64,000 bases of DNA from CAZOLI01 sp964580675 (GCA_964580675.1 CAZOLI010000012.1:24734-88733), one strand, 5' to 3'. Positions 19,101 to 28,169 are shown, numbered from the stretch's first letter. A program made the numbers and translations. Notes: generated by a model from the sequence alone, not told the origin.

Positions 19101-19481
19101 ATGCCTGAATCAGACGCCAAAAATGTGCTCGGGGAGCAACTCCAGCCCTGCTGTAACGACCCGGTGACCGGATTTTACCGGGACGGCTTCTGCCACACCG
19201 GTTCGGGAGACCGCGGCGTGCACGTTGTCTGTGCCGAAGTGACGGAAGAATTCCTGAAGTTTTCCGCCCGGCAGGGGAACGATCTGGTAACCCCGAGGCC
19301 TTCCATGGACTTTCCGGGACTGGAACCGGGAGATTGCTGGTGTCTCTGTGCGGAACGGTGGAAAGAGGCAAAAGAAGCAGGTGTCGCCCCTCCTGTGAGA
19401 CTGGAGTCCACCCATATATACGCCCTTGAGTTCATCAGTCTTTCCGACCTCGAAGAACACGCCGTCGAACAGCGAAGTTAG
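19101..19481 (+). CDS. DUF2237 family protein
   Basis: A 126-residue soluble protein matching DUF2237 along its length: 'NVLGEQLQPCCNDPVTGFYR', 'HVVCAEVTEEFL', 'RQGNDLVTPRP', 'FPGLEPGDCWCLCAERWKEA' and 'VRLESTHIYALE'. Conserved cysteines and an aspartate suggest a metal or small-molecule site, but no function has been shown for the family, which occurs in bacteria and eukaryotes. It precedes the SLC13 permease gene by 46 bases on the same strand and may be co-transcribed. Confidence 0.9.
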   Translation: MPESDAKNVLGEQLQPCCNDPVTGFYRDGFCHTGSGDRGVHVVCAEVTEEFLKFSARQGNDLVTPRPSMDFPGLEPGDCWCLCAERWKEAKEAGVAPPVRLESTHIYALEFISLSDLEEHAVEQRS

Positions 19482-19527
19482 CTTCCCCTCCGTCTACGAC
19501 GGTTCATTGGCATTACCAGATGGGTAG

Positions 19528-21345
19528 ATGACGCCAGAAATTCTTACCGTTCTTGCCGTGCTCCTCGTAACAGTGGTTCTCCTGGTTAGCGAGGTGATAC
19601 GAATCGACGTCGTTGCCATTATGGCAATGCTCTCCCTCGTCTGGCTCGGGTTGATTGAACCCCGGGAAGCACTTTCCGGATTTTCGAGCAACGCCATCAT
19701 CGCCATCATTGCCGTCATGATCCTCGGCCGGGGCCTGTTCAGATCGGGCGTCGCGGACCGAATTGCTCAATTCATACTTCATGTTGCGGGGCGGTCGCGT
19801 CGCCAGATCGTTTCCACCGTCTCCATGACGGTTGGCGTGATGTCCGGATTTATGCAGAACATCGGGGCCGCCGCACTGTTTTTGCCCGTGATGGTCGGAA
19901 TTTCACAGCGAGAAAAAATTCCGGTCGCCAATTTGCTGATGCCCATGGGATTCGCCGCGCTTCTCGGCGGAACGATGACGATGGTGGGAACAAGCTCATT
20001 GATCGTCCTGAACGATCTTCTGGAGGCGCGGGGAATGGAAACGTTCCACCTGTTCACCGTCACGCCGATCGGCATTGCTCTGCTTCTATCGGGTATTGTG
20101 TTCTTCTTTTTCTGCGGCAACTTCCTTTTTCCTTCGGGGCCCGAAGTACCGGAGGAGAACGAACCGGAACCGAAAAAACAGGTGAAGAGCCTGATTAACA
20201 TCTGGGGCCTCTCCGACACCATCTGCACCTACCGGATCGGCAAAAACAGCCCGCTTATCGGGACTCAGCTGCACGAATCCGGCATTGGTGAAAAATACAA
20301 CCTGAACGTGTTGCGGATCACCGGCCGGGATGATGACGAAAAAAACATCTGGAAAAACGTCGAGTTCAAAGCGGGCCAGAAAATCGTGGTGCAGGGTCGG
20401 GAGGAGGACATGGAACAATTCAAAAAGGAACACGAACTGTCCGTTCAGGAGAAGGACGAAAAATTTGAACAGGATCAAAGCCGGGGTTTCATCGAGGTGG
20501 TTGTTCCGGTGCGATCGAACCTCGTCGGCAAAACCGTGCGCGAAGTGGGATTGCGTGAAACGTACCGCGCCCAGGTGGTTCTGTACTTCAGCGGCAGTGA
20601 AGTGGTGGAGGAAGACATCACGGAACGTGAAATTCAGGCCGGCGATACCCTGATTCTGTACGGAAAATGGGAAAACCTCCGATTTTTTCGGGACAGTGAG
20701 GATTTTATTCTTGCGTCACCGTTTCCGGAGGAGGAAGATAAACAGCAGGAGAAAAACCCGGAAAAAGGCTGGGTCTCCGTCCTCTGTTTCCTGGGAGCCA
20801 TCGCCGCGGTCTTCCTGTCCAACCTTCCGATATCCATCGGGTTCCTGACCGGAGCGGTTGCGATGATTCTCACCGGTGTGCTCAATATTGAGGACGCCTA
20901 CCGGACCGTCGAATGGAAGGTGGTCTTCCTGATTTCCGGGCTTATCCCCATCGGAATTGCGATGAAGAACTCCGGTACCGCTTCGTTTCTCGCCAAAAAC
21001 ATCGTAAACGTCATCGCCGGAACGCATCCGTTTGTTATCCTGCTGGTAATCGGTGGGTTGACCACCCTGTTTTCCCTGTTCATGTCCAACGTGGCCGCCA
21101 CGGTACTGCTGGTACCGATCGTGCTGGAAATCGCCACCGGACTTACGGGCGTGGACCCGAGAGCCCTGATCCTGCTGGTCGGCGTTTGCGCGGCCAATTC
21201 CTTCATCATTCCCACCCACCACGTCAACGCTCTGCTGATGACCCCCGGAGGTTACCAGGTCAAGGATTACCTGAAAGCCGGCAGTGCACTGTCCGTGCTG
21301 TTTTTGCTGGTGGCCTCCTCGATGATCTATTTCTTTTTCCTGTAA
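19528..21345 (+). CDS. SLC13/DASS-type permease with two central TrkA_C (RCK_C) domains
   Basis: A 605-residue membrane protein. Six or so N-terminal membrane segments include 'AIIAVMILGRGLF' and 'TMTMVGTSSLIVLND', a typical SLC13 hairpin. A cytosolic insert (about 210-400) has two TrkA_C-like regions ('SPLIGTQLHESGIGEKYNLN' and 'VGKTVREVGLRETYRAQVV'). The second membrane half follows, with 'FSLFMSNVAATVLLVPI' and 'PTHHVNALLM'. Members carry sulfate, dicarboxylates or other anions with Na+, and the RCK_C insert is common in halophiles. A sulfate role would fit the sulfur operon 13 kb away, but that is inference. Length is normal for the TrkA_C-containing subgroup. Confidence 0.9.
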   Translation: MTPEILTVLAVLLVTVVLLVSEVIRIDVVAIMAMLSLVWLGLIEPREALSGFSSNAIIAIIAVMILGRGLFRSGVADRIAQFILHVAGRSRRQIVSTVSMTVGVMSGFMQNIGAAALFLPVMVGISQREKIPVANLLMPMGFAALLGGTMTMVGTSSLIVLNDLLEARGMETFHLFTVTPIGIALLLSGIVFFFFCGNFLFPSGPEVPEENEPEPKKQVKSLINIWGLSDTICTYRIGKNSPLIGTQLHESGIGEKYNLNVLRITGRDDDEKNIWKNVEFKAGQKIVVQGREEDMEQFKKEHELSVQEKDEKFEQDQSRGFIEVVVPVRSNLVGKTVREVGLRETYRAQVVLYFSGSEVVEEDITEREIQAGDTLILYGKWENLRFFRDSEDFILASPFPEEEDKQQEKNPEKGWVSVLCFLGAIAAVFLSNLPISIGFLTGAVAMILTGVLNIEDAYRTVEWKVVFLISGLIPIGIAMKNSGTASFLAKNIVNVIAGTHPFVILLVIGGLTTLFSLFMSNVAATVLLVPIVLEIATGLTGVDPRALILLVGVCAANSFIIPTHHVNALLMTPGGYQVKDYLKAGSALSVLFLLVASSMIYFFFL

Positions 21346-21678
21346 ACCCTTCGGTAACGCCCACCCTGAACCGCAGGAAAAAGTAACCTGCCCCCGCCCG
21401 ATCGAAGGAAACCAACACACTTGAAAGAGGTCGGATACCGGCCAGCAGCATCAGTTCCTCCCCTCCAAAGCAAACAGACAACGCGAGTTAACGAATTCTG
21501 TTCGTTGCCGAACCATCCTTGTTGAGTGCTCCCGGGCCCGGTCCGCCAGCCCCGCAAACCCGGAATGGCTGCCGGGGTCGATACCCGTTCGCCGCTGTCC
21601 TACAATATAAACAGAGTCGGGGGAACACCTTCCCGTCCCGCCCCGCATCCAACGCCATGAATTCAGAGCCGGCACGAC

Positions 21679-22641
21679 ATGAATCTCCTCGTGTACCTTG
21701 TCCCGTTTTCGGGGGAATACCTGCTTGAACGCCTGTTGGAACATCCCGATTTCCGGATAAAAACCGTGATTCTCTCGGGACAACCCTCCGACGCGTTCGA
21801 CTCCCTGGTTGAAACCGTTGATCGACAGGGCCTTCCTCATTTCATCCGTCCGAACCTCCAGGCCGACGATTTCCAGTCCACCATGAACAACCGTACACAC
21901 ACCCTGGGCCTCTGCACCGGATACGAGCAAAAAATTCCCTCCTGGTTAATAAACAGACCAGATTGGGGAACCATCAACGCACACGATTCGTTGCTTCCCG
22001 ACTACCGGGGACCCTGTCCGTTTTTCTGGGTCATTCGAAATCGCGAACAGCAAACCGGGGTAACCCTTCATTACATGACCGAAGAAATCGACGCGGGACC
22101 GATCATCGATCAGAAAACCATTCGAATCGAGGACGACGAAACCGTAAAGTCCCTCCTGATCCGGTCCACCGCCCGAAAAGGAGACCTGATTGAGGAAACC
22201 CTTAATCATTCATTGGAAGCGGACGAACCGCCGGCCGGTCACCCGCAGGACAGCGGCTCGGACAGGCCGGAAGCCCCCGAGGTCACCGAGGATCACCTGC
22301 AGATTGACTGGACCGAAACGGCGGCCGAGGTGGACGCGCTGGTTCGGGCGGCCCATCCGTTTTACGGTGCCCGGTTTGCCCTTGAGGACCGAACCGTGAT
22401 CGTGGACGAGGTCGAGATCATCGAGGAAGATGCGGAAGAACACCAATTCCCGGGCCATCCCGAAGAATTTGTCCTGTCGGATAATGGACCGGTTGTTCGC
22501 TGCGCCGACGGGTGGGTCCGGCTGACAAAACTGTACCTCATGGATGAGGACCGGTCCCTGACGGGAACAGCCTTCCAGCAGGAACACCACGATCTGCTGG
22601 AACAGCAGGACCGACTCGGCCCGGTGGATCCTGAACAATGA
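21679..22641 (+). CDS. Formyltransferase family protein (methionyl-tRNA formyltransferase-like)
   Basis: The 320-residue protein carries the 10-formyl-tetrahydrofolate transferase signature with the catalytic triad visible: Asn100 and His102 in 'INAHDSLLPDYRG' and Asp138 in 'EEIDAGPI'. The second part (about 210-310) resembles the C-terminal OB-like domain of Fmt. It is more divergent than a housekeeping Fmt, notably near the N-terminus, where a 'PFSGEYLLERLL' segment replaces the usual 'aGTpeFa'. It may instead formylate an amino-sugar or other small amine. The -10-like TACAAT at 21600-21605 could serve it, though no good -35 is visible. The gap from 21346 to 21678 holds no gene. Confidence 0.8.
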   Translation: MNLLVYLVPFSGEYLLERLLEHPDFRIKTVILSGQPSDAFDSLVETVDRQGLPHFIRPNLQADDFQSTMNNRTHTLGLCTGYEQKIPSWLINRPDWGTINAHDSLLPDYRGPCPFFWVIRNREQQTGVTLHYMTEEIDAGPIIDQKTIRIEDDETVKSLLIRSTARKGDLIEETLNHSLEADEPPAGHPQDSGSDRPEAPEVTEDHLQIDWTETAAEVDALVRAAHPFYGARFALEDRTVIVDEVEIIEEDAEEHQFPGHPEEFVLSDNGPVVRCADGWVRLTKLYLMDEDRSLTGTAFQQEHHDLLEQQDRLGPVDPEQ

Positions 22642-22913
22642 AAAACCGGCACTTATTCACGTCCGACGAAATGTCCTGCCGTACCTGTTTGCGCCTCCAG
22701 AAAAAATAATCACCCGGAACCGAATACCCAAATCCGTGAACCCCCGGGCCATACGTCCGTTCGCGAACCCGAGTTTTTCCGGCGTTCGAAACAAAACAAC
22801 ACCCGCTAAAAACATCAATCGGATCCCCGCTTAACGGGTGAAACGATCTCCGGAACCACGGGACGCCGAAACGGATCCGGGATGGAATGATCCGAACAAA
22901 AATTACCCCTCGT
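22642..22913. other. Gene-free spacer before the trp operon promoter
   Basis: About 270 bases between the formyltransferase gene and the trp promoter. No open frame with coding character and no recognisable RNA is seen. A weak inverted repeat (CACCCG near 22800 and CGGGTG near 22835) has a long loop and is not convincing as a terminator. Confidence 0.5.
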
Positions 22914-22942
22914 TTGAAACCCGTTGGAAATTTTACTACTAT
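22914..22942 (+). promoter_or_regulatory. Predicted sigma70 promoter of the trp operon
   Basis: TTGAAA at 22914-22919 and TACTAT at 22937-22942 are separated by 17 bases, in an AT-rich stretch. Transcription would begin near 22949, about 35 bases before the leader-peptide ATG. The -35 box matches the consensus at five of six positions and the -10 box at four of six. No TrpR-type operator was recognised around it. Confidence 0.6.
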
Positions 22943-22983
22943 TTCTGGCGTTACAATTTTTCAAAACAATCTGGCCCAGCGCG

Positions 22984-23088
22984 ATGAACCGCCAAAAACA
23001 AAACAACGAGTTGCACAATTCCGAACGTTCCTCCTTCACGCAGGGGAACCTCTATGGCGGTAGCTGGGCCTGGTCCTGGAGGATGTAA
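22984..23088 (+). CDS. trpL: Tryptophan-rich leader peptide of the trp operon
   Basis: A 34-codon frame starting ATG at 22984 ends in the residues WAWSWRM and then TAA at 23086-23088, with three Trp codons within five residues (TGG at 23065, 23071 and 23077). It is the only coding-like feature in the 830 bases before trpE and follows the predicted promoter by about 35 bases. This is the layout of a trp attenuator leader: a ribosome starved of charged tRNA-Trp would stall on the WxWxW run. No strong Shine-Dalgarno is visible before 22984; an in-frame TTG at 23011 is an alternative start. The last Trp codon overlaps the first arm of a perfect hairpin. Confidence 0.75.
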   Translation: MNRQKQNNELHNSERSSFTQGNLYGGSWAWSWRM

Positions 23089-23106
23089 CTCCTTCCCGCA
23101 TCCTCC
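23078..23106 (+). promoter_or_regulatory. Hairpin overlapping the last Trp codon and stop of the leader peptide
   Basis: GGAGGATG at 23078-23085 and CATCCTCC at 23099-23106 pair perfectly over eight bases around a 13-base loop. The first arm includes part of the third Trp codon and the Arg and Met codons of the leader peptide, so a stalled ribosome would block it. The second arm can also pair, with one mismatch, with GGCGGAT at 23154-23160, giving an alternative fold. Confidence 0.6.
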
Positions 23107-23153
23107 AATTATCAACACACCACATCCCTGACTCTTCTTCTCTTTTTCTCTTT

Positions 23154-23218
23154 GGCGGATTTTCCCGCATCGACTTCCGTCTGCGCCTCATCCGCCCGGT
23201 GTTCCAACGGCGGTTTTT
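23154..23218 (+). terminator. Candidate antiterminator/terminator pair in the trp leader
   Basis: GGCGGAT at 23154-23160 is perfectly complementary to ATCCGCC at 23190-23196. The CCGCC part of that arm (23192-23196) can instead pair with GGCGG at 23209-23213, which is followed directly by five T residues (23214-23218). The two folds are mutually exclusive, as in an attenuator. The terminator stem is short (five GC pairs, 12-base loop), so this is a candidate only. Confidence 0.5.
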
Positions 23219-23268
23219 GAGCGTTTAACGGAAACCGAATACGAATGCCTCCGGTCCGCCTGCAACAT

Positions 23269-23288
23269 CCGCGGGTCCCCGCGGTTTT
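23269..23288 (+). terminator. Strong intrinsic terminator-like hairpin inside the trp leader
   Basis: CCGCGG (23269-23274), a four-base loop and CCGCGG (23279-23284) are followed by TTTT (23285-23288). The all-GC six-base stem with a T run is the best intrinsic terminator in the leader. It lies about 180 bases before trpE and would stop transcription unless an upstream fold or a leading ribosome interferes. A further perfect seven-base hairpin (23403-23409/23423-23429) lies just before trpE without a T run. Confidence 0.6.
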
Positions 23289-23470
23289 GGCTTCCGGATT
23301 CTGAAGAAGAATTCCGCACCGGCGTGACCCCGTTTATCTCGGGACCTACGGGAGAATCAACATCACGGCGGAGCGATAACCTTATTCATCAAAGCAGGCG
23401 GGTAACGGCTGTGACGGGAACCGCCGTTAACCAGCTCGAGCAACCTTAAGAACGAAGCGACTCCCCAACC

Positions 23471-25075
23471 ATGAACGGCATCGAAAAGATAAGTTCGGCA
23501 AAACCGGGCACGCTTGTGCCGGTCCACGAAACGCATAATCTGGAAGAATCGGCCCTGGCCTACTTCAGGCGATTATCCAACCGGGGACGGAAGAAGGAGT
23601 GTGTGTTCCTGGAAAGCCGGGACGTTTCCGTACCCCGCGGAGAACGGAGTTTTGGATCGGTCCGGCCCTGTCTGACCCTGACGGGCCGGGGAGAGGACTT
23701 CACCGTCCGGGCCAGAAACAAAGCCGGCGAACGATTCGTGGATCATCTTTTTCCTCAACTTTCCTTTGTGCCGGACACCAACCGATCCAGGCATCGTATT
23801 ACGGGAACCCTCCCGCCGGACCGCGGTCAAACGAGTGAAGCATCCCGCATGAACGCCCGAACACACGGCGATTTAATTCGTTCGGTGGCATTTTTGCTCG
23901 ATCCCCTCAAGAACTCACTTCCCATTGAACCGGGACTGTTCGGGGTCATCGGATACGATTTCGTGGATCAGTTCGAGGAACTTCCGCCGGCCGGGAATTC
24001 CCTTTCCGAAGACCCGGACTACGAACTGCACTTCTGCGATAACCTGTTCTCCGTCAATCACCGGAACGACACGATCACCTTCATCACCGGTGCAATGATT
24101 TTCGAGAACGAGGACCGCAAACGGGAGCGGAGCCGGTGCCGGAACCTGCTTGACCTTTATCGTTCCCATCTTGACACCTCTCTCTCGGACGTCGATGCCG
24201 GAAAACCGTTCAACGAGGACGAAGTCACGACGGATTGCTCGCGAGAGGAATTCAAGAACACCGTCCGCTCCCTGAAGGACCACATCAAACGAGGGAACGT
24301 GTTTCAGGTGGTTCCGTCCCGGACCCGGATGGCACCGGTTCGTACGCGGCCGCTGCTGGTGTACGAGGAACTTCGGAACCTGAACCCGAGCCCGTACATG
24401 TTCTACCTGTCGGGACCGTCGGGAACGCTTCTTGGCAGCAGTCCGGAAACCTGTGTTCGTGTTACGGGCCAGGGGGAACAGACCATTGAACTGCGGCCCA
24501 TCGCCGGCACAAGACCGCGGGGAATGCGCAACGGTGACATCGATCCCGACCTGGACGCCCGGATCGAAACCGAGTTAAAAACCGACGAAAAAGAGCGGGC
24601 GGAACACACCATGCTCATTGATCTGGCGCGAAACGACGTCGCTCGTGTTTCCAAACCCGGCACACGTTACTGTGACACCGTTTTTTCCGTGGAAAAATAC
24701 GCCACCGTCCAGCACCTGGTCAGCAACGTCCGGGGCATACTCCGGGCGGATCTGGACGCGGTACACGCCTACCTTGCCACAATGAACATGGGGACTCTGA
24801 CGGGAGCCCCGAAAATTCAAGCCATGAAATTGCTCCGAAAACACGAACCGTCCCGGCGTGGATTTTACGGCGGGGCGGTTGGATACCTGACCGCCTCGGG
24901 GGAGATGGACACGGCCATCGTGATTCGAAGCATCCGGATTCGGGATGGCCGGGCATTTCTGAGGGCCGGTGCCGGCGTTGTTCACGATTCCGACCCGGAA
25001 AACGAATTCGTTGAAACCGAACAAAAACTGGACGCCACAACCACCGCACTTAAACAAGCCCATCCTGACCCATGA
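23471..25075 (+). CDS. trpE: Anthranilate synthase component I, catalytic copy
   Basis: A 534-residue chorismate-utilising enzyme of the enteric TrpE type. Visible motifs: 'VFLESRDV' (the Trp feedback region), 'FQVVPSRT', 'NPSPYMFYL', 'GSSPETCVRV', 'PIAGTRPRG', 'DEKERAEHTMLIDLARND' with catalytic Glu and His, 'MNMGTLTGAPKIQAM' and 'AGAGVVHDSDPENEFVETE' with the Mg-binding glutamates. With TrpG it converts chorismate and glutamine to anthranilate, the first step to tryptophan. It is the first large gene after the leader and overlaps trpG by ATGA. The full set of catalytic residues contrasts with the second copy at 29352. Confidence 0.96.
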   Translation: MNGIEKISSAKPGTLVPVHETHNLEESALAYFRRLSNRGRKKECVFLESRDVSVPRGERSFGSVRPCLTLTGRGEDFTVRARNKAGERFVDHLFPQLSFVPDTNRSRHRITGTLPPDRGQTSEASRMNARTHGDLIRSVAFLLDPLKNSLPIEPGLFGVIGYDFVDQFEELPPAGNSLSEDPDYELHFCDNLFSVNHRNDTITFITGAMIFENEDRKRERSRCRNLLDLYRSHLDTSLSDVDAGKPFNEDEVTTDCSREEFKNTVRSLKDHIKRGNVFQVVPSRTRMAPVRTRPLLVYEELRNLNPSPYMFYLSGPSGTLLGSSPETCVRVTGQGEQTIELRPIAGTRPRGMRNGDIDPDLDARIETELKTDEKERAEHTMLIDLARNDVARVSKPGTRYCDTVFSVEKYATVQHLVSNVRGILRADLDAVHAYLATMNMGTLTGAPKIQAMKLLRKHEPSRRGFYGGAVGYLTASGEMDTAIVIRSIRIRDGRAFLRAGAGVVHDSDPENEFVETEQKLDATTTALKQAHPDP

Positions 25076-25671
25076 ACATCCTGCTTATCGACAACTACGA
25101 TTCGTTCACGTTCAACCTGGTGGAGGAGTTTCGTCGGGTCGCCGGTGACGTCCGGGTACACAGGAACGATTTATCGGTGAACCGGGCCACCCGGCTCATC
25201 AGCAACCACGACATTGATCTCCTTGTCCTTTCGCCGGGTCCGGGAACGCCGGAAGATGCCGGAAATTCCCTGGCGTTCGTCAACAAGTTCCTGACGGAGG
25301 TTCCCATATTCGGGGTCTGCCTCGGGGAACAGTGCATCGTTCGCGCACTCGGTGGAACGGTCGGACCGGCGAAGAACCTCCAGCACGGAAAAAGTTCTGC
25401 TGTCTCTCATGACGGACGGGGGCTGTTCCGGGAACTGGAAAACCCATTTCGAGCGGGGCGGTACCATTCGCTATCGGCCCAGGACCTGCCTCCGGACGTC
25501 GAGGTTTCGGCCCGATCGGATAACGGGGTCATTATGGGCATCCGGCACCGGGAACACCCGGTATCCGGTGTCCAGTTTCATCCGGAAAGCATCCTGACCC
25601 CGCAGGGGCCGACCCTTATCGAGAACCTCGTCCGCACACTGTCACCTCATCGAAACATCAACACACCATGA
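25072..25671 (+). CDS. trpG: Anthranilate synthase component II, glutamine amidotransferase, catalytic copy
   Basis: A 199-residue class I amidotransferase with the catalytic triad: Cys83 in 'GVCLGEQC', His170 and Glu172 in 'VQFHPESIL'. The oxyanion loop 'LSPGPGTP' (53-60) and the 'KSSAVSHDG' and 'GRYHSL' segments match the enteric TrpG domain. It releases ammonia from glutamine for TrpE. In many relatives the motif reads CLGHQ; here His is Glu, which should not affect catalysis. It overlaps trpE and trpD by four bases each, so all three are translationally coupled. Confidence 0.95.
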   Translation: MNILLIDNYDSFTFNLVEEFRRVAGDVRVHRNDLSVNRATRLISNHDIDLLVLSPGPGTPEDAGNSLAFVNKFLTEVPIFGVCLGEQCIVRALGGTVGPAKNLQHGKSSAVSHDGRGLFRELENPFRAGRYHSLSAQDLPPDVEVSARSDNGVIMGIRHREHPVSGVQFHPESILTPQGPTLIENLVRTLSPHRNINTP

Positions 25672-26702
25672 CCAAACAACAAATCATCAGCAACGCCATC
25701 GATCAGGCCATAAAGGAGAAGAATCTTTCGGCGGAAACGACGCGAAAAACGTTTCAGGAGATGATGAGGGGGGAAACAACCGACGCGCAGATCGGCTCCC
25801 TGATCACCGCACTGCGAGCAAAAGGAGAAACCGGGGAAGAAATCCGGGGTGCCGCACAATCCCTCAAAGAAGCCGCCGTAACCATTGACCCCCGGAACCG
25901 CCCTCTGCTTGACATCGTCGGCACGGGCGGTGACGAAAAGAACACGTTTAATATTTCAACGGCCTCGGCGCTGGTGGCCGCCGGTGCGGGAGCAACTGTT
26001 GCCAAACACGGCAACCGGAGCGTCTCCTCGAGCAGTGGATCGGCGGATGTGCTTGAGACCCTCGGCGTACACATCGATACGACCCCGGCGGAAAACCGCC
26101 GGATCCTGGAGAACGCCGGCATTGCGTTCCTGTTTGCCACCAAACATCACCCGGCCATGAAACACGCCATCGGGCCGAGGAAAGAAATCGGTATCCGAAC
26201 CGTGTTCAACGTACTGGGTCCGTTGACGAACCCGGCCCGTGCGGAGCACCTGTTGATCGGTGCGTACGCGGAAGGGGTTGCTCAAAAACTCGCCCGTGCC
26301 CTGACGGGTCTTGAGGTGGATCGAGCGGCGGTGGTGCACGGATCCGGTTTTGACGAAATCAGTCCCTGTGGCCCGACCACCGTATACCACGTCCGGGGAA
26401 CGGACCTGAACCGGAACGTCCTGCAACCGGAGCAGTTCGGCTTCGAGCCCTGTACGGAGACGGAACTGACCGTCCGGGGGCCGTCTGAATCCGCCGACAC
26501 GATCCGCGGTTTGCTTCAAGGGGACATCCGGGATGGCCGGCGAAACGCCGTTCTGTTGAATGCCGGGTTCGGATTGTTCGTGGATGGTCGGGCCTCATCC
26601 CCCGAAGAAGGCATCAAAAAAGCCGAAGAAAGCATCGGGAGCGGCGCGGCCCTGGAGGTACTGCAGAAGCTCGTCAGCGTTTCTAACCAGTTTTCGGAGT
26701 GA
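25668..26702 (+). CDS. trpD: Anthranilate phosphoribosyltransferase
   Basis: A 344-residue enzyme with the family motifs in order: 'DIVGTGGDEKNTFNIST' (phosphate and PRPP binding), 'KHGNRSVSSSSGSADVLE', 'HHPAMKHAIGPRKEIGIRT' with 'FNVLGPLTNPA', and 'VVHGSGFDE'. It transfers the phosphoribosyl group of PRPP to anthranilate, the second committed step. It is a separate gene here, unlike the enteric trpGD fusion, but starts within the trpG stop. A second, strongly diverged TrpD-like protein is encoded at 40368. Confidence 0.96.
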   Translation: MTKQQIISNAIDQAIKEKNLSAETTRKTFQEMMRGETTDAQIGSLITALRAKGETGEEIRGAAQSLKEAAVTIDPRNRPLLDIVGTGGDEKNTFNISTASALVAAGAGATVAKHGNRSVSSSSGSADVLETLGVHIDTTPAENRRILENAGIAFLFATKHHPAMKHAIGPRKEIGIRTVFNVLGPLTNPARAEHLLIGAYAEGVAQKLARALTGLEVDRAAVVHGSGFDEISPCGPTTVYHVRGTDLNRNVLQPEQFGFEPCTETELTVRGPSESADTIRGLLQGDIRDGRRNAVLLNAGFGLFVDGRASSPEEGIKKAEESIGSGAALEVLQKLVSVSNQFSE

Positions 26703-26714
26703 GGAGTAATCCCG

Positions 26715-28169
26715 ATGAACATTCTTGAACAGCTCGCTTCAGAACAGCGCGAACGCGTCCGATCTCTGCTGTCCCGGGACGCCGATTCAACCTCATTTGA
26801 ACCGGTCGATGAACCGCCGTCTCCTTTTGCCTCGAAAATTTCCGGACGGCGGCGCCCGGCTCTGATCGCGGAATTCAAACGTCGTTCGCCCTCCGCCGGC
26901 GTTCTCCGGGAGGGGGCGAACCCGGACCGGTTTTTCCGTCTGTACGACCGGTTCGCCGACGGGATTTCCGTACTCACGGAACCGGACCGGTTTCACGGAT
27001 CCCCGTCCGATCTCCGCCGGGCTCATCGAGCCACCTCCCTCCCCGTGCTCCGAAAAGACGTGCTGATCGATACCGTCCAGGTAAAACGTTCCCGGGAAAT
27101 GGGAGCGGACGCCGTTCTTCTCATCGCGTCCCTGCTGCCCGGGGACAACCTGAACGACATGATCAATGCCGCGCATGCAGAGAACCTGGACACACTCGTC
27201 GAATGCCATGCGGTGCGGGAATTTCGACGTGTGCTGGCGTCGGACGCCGACATGGTCGGAATAAACAACCGAAACCTGGAGACCCTGGAGGTGGACAAAA
27301 ACAACGTGCAAAGACTGCTCGACGACGTATCCGGTGTATCTCTGGACGATCGCTTTATCGTTGCGGAATCCGGACTTCAGCATCGCCGGGACATCGAACA
27401 GTTGCCCCCGTCCGTGGACGCCGTTCTGGTGGGATCGGCCCTCATAAAAACACCGGTTCCCGGATTGAAGCTCCGTGAATTGTCCGGTCGTGTGTCCGTG
27501 AAAATTTGTGGTGTCACGTCGGTCGAGAACGCTCGGGCGGCCTTTGCGGCCGGTGCGGACGTCATCGGATTGAACTTCTTCGAGCCGAGTCCGCGATACG
27601 TGAATCCGGAAACCGCTGCGGAAATCTCACGGGCAACGGGTCCGGATCAGTACACCGCGGGAGTATTCGTCAACGAGCATCCGGAGACGGTACGGGACAT
27701 CAGCAACCGGGTCGGCCTCGACCTTATACAGTTCTCCGGCGACGAACAGCCGGAGGACCTGCATCCCTTCCGAAACACGGATCCGGCAATCATAAAAGCC
27801 GTCCGGCCGGGAAGCCGGGAAGCGCTGCGCAACACGCCGTCCTACCCGGCTGACTACCTTATGGTCGATGCGTTTTCCGAGGGATCCTACGGCGGGACCG
27901 GAACGCTGATCGATCCGGAGGTGCGCTCGTACCTTTCTCAAATAAATCGGAATGTAGCGGTGGCCGGTGGTCTCACACCGGGGAACGTTTCCGGCGTCAT
28001 TCAATCCTGTCGTCCGGTGCTGGTGGATGTCTGCTCCGGCGTGGAGGCCGAACCCGGCCGGAAAGATCCATCCCGGATGAAGGCCTTCGTGGAGGCCGTG
28101 CGAAACCAGGAATTGACCCTCTCCCGCTCAACGAACCCCTCAAACAAAGATGTAAACGGAGGCACGTAA
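26715..28169 (+). CDS. trpC: Bifunctional indole-3-glycerol phosphate synthase / phosphoribosylanthranilate isomerase
   Basis: A 484-residue fusion. The TrpC half (about 1-255) has 'PALIAEFKRRSPSAG', 'VLRKDVLID', 'VGINNRNLETLEVD' and 'IVAESG'. The TrpF half (about 257-465) begins 'VKICGVTSVENA' with the catalytic Cys, continues 'VIGLNFFEPSPRYV', and contains 'DAFSEGSYGGTG' and the phosphate-binding 'VAGGLTPGNV' and 'VDVCSGVE'. It catalyses two consecutive steps from phosphoribosylanthranilate to indole glycerol phosphate. TrpC-TrpF fusions are typical of enteric-type trp operons. Its stop overlaps the trpB start by one base. Confidence 0.95.
   Translation: MNILEQLASEQRERVRSLLSRDADSTSFEPVDEPPSPFASKISGRRRPALIAEFKRRSPSAGVLREGANPDRFFRLYDRFADGISVLTEPDRFHGSPSDLRRAHRATSLPVLRKDVLIDTVQVKRSREMGADAVLLIASLLPGDNLNDMINAAHAENLDTLVECHAVREFRRVLASDADMVGINNRNLETLEVDKNNVQRLLDDVSGVSLDDRFIVAESGLQHRRDIEQLPPSVDAVLVGSALIKTPVPGLKLRELSGRVSVKICGVTSVENARAAFAAGADVIGLNFFEPSPRYVNPETAAEISRATGPDQYTAGVFVNEHPETVRDISNRVGLDLIQFSGDEQPEDLHPFRNTDPAIIKAVRPGSREALRNTPSYPADYLMVDAFSEGSYGGTGTLIDPEVRSYLSQINRNVAVAGGLTPGNVSGVIQSCRPVLVDVCSGVEAEPGRKDPSRMKAFVEAVRNQELTLSRSTNPSNKDVNGGT

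Noticed and set aside
23390..23470. T-box or second attenuator just before trpE
   Set aside because: The hairpin at 23403-23429 lacks the T-box core sequence and is not followed by a T run.
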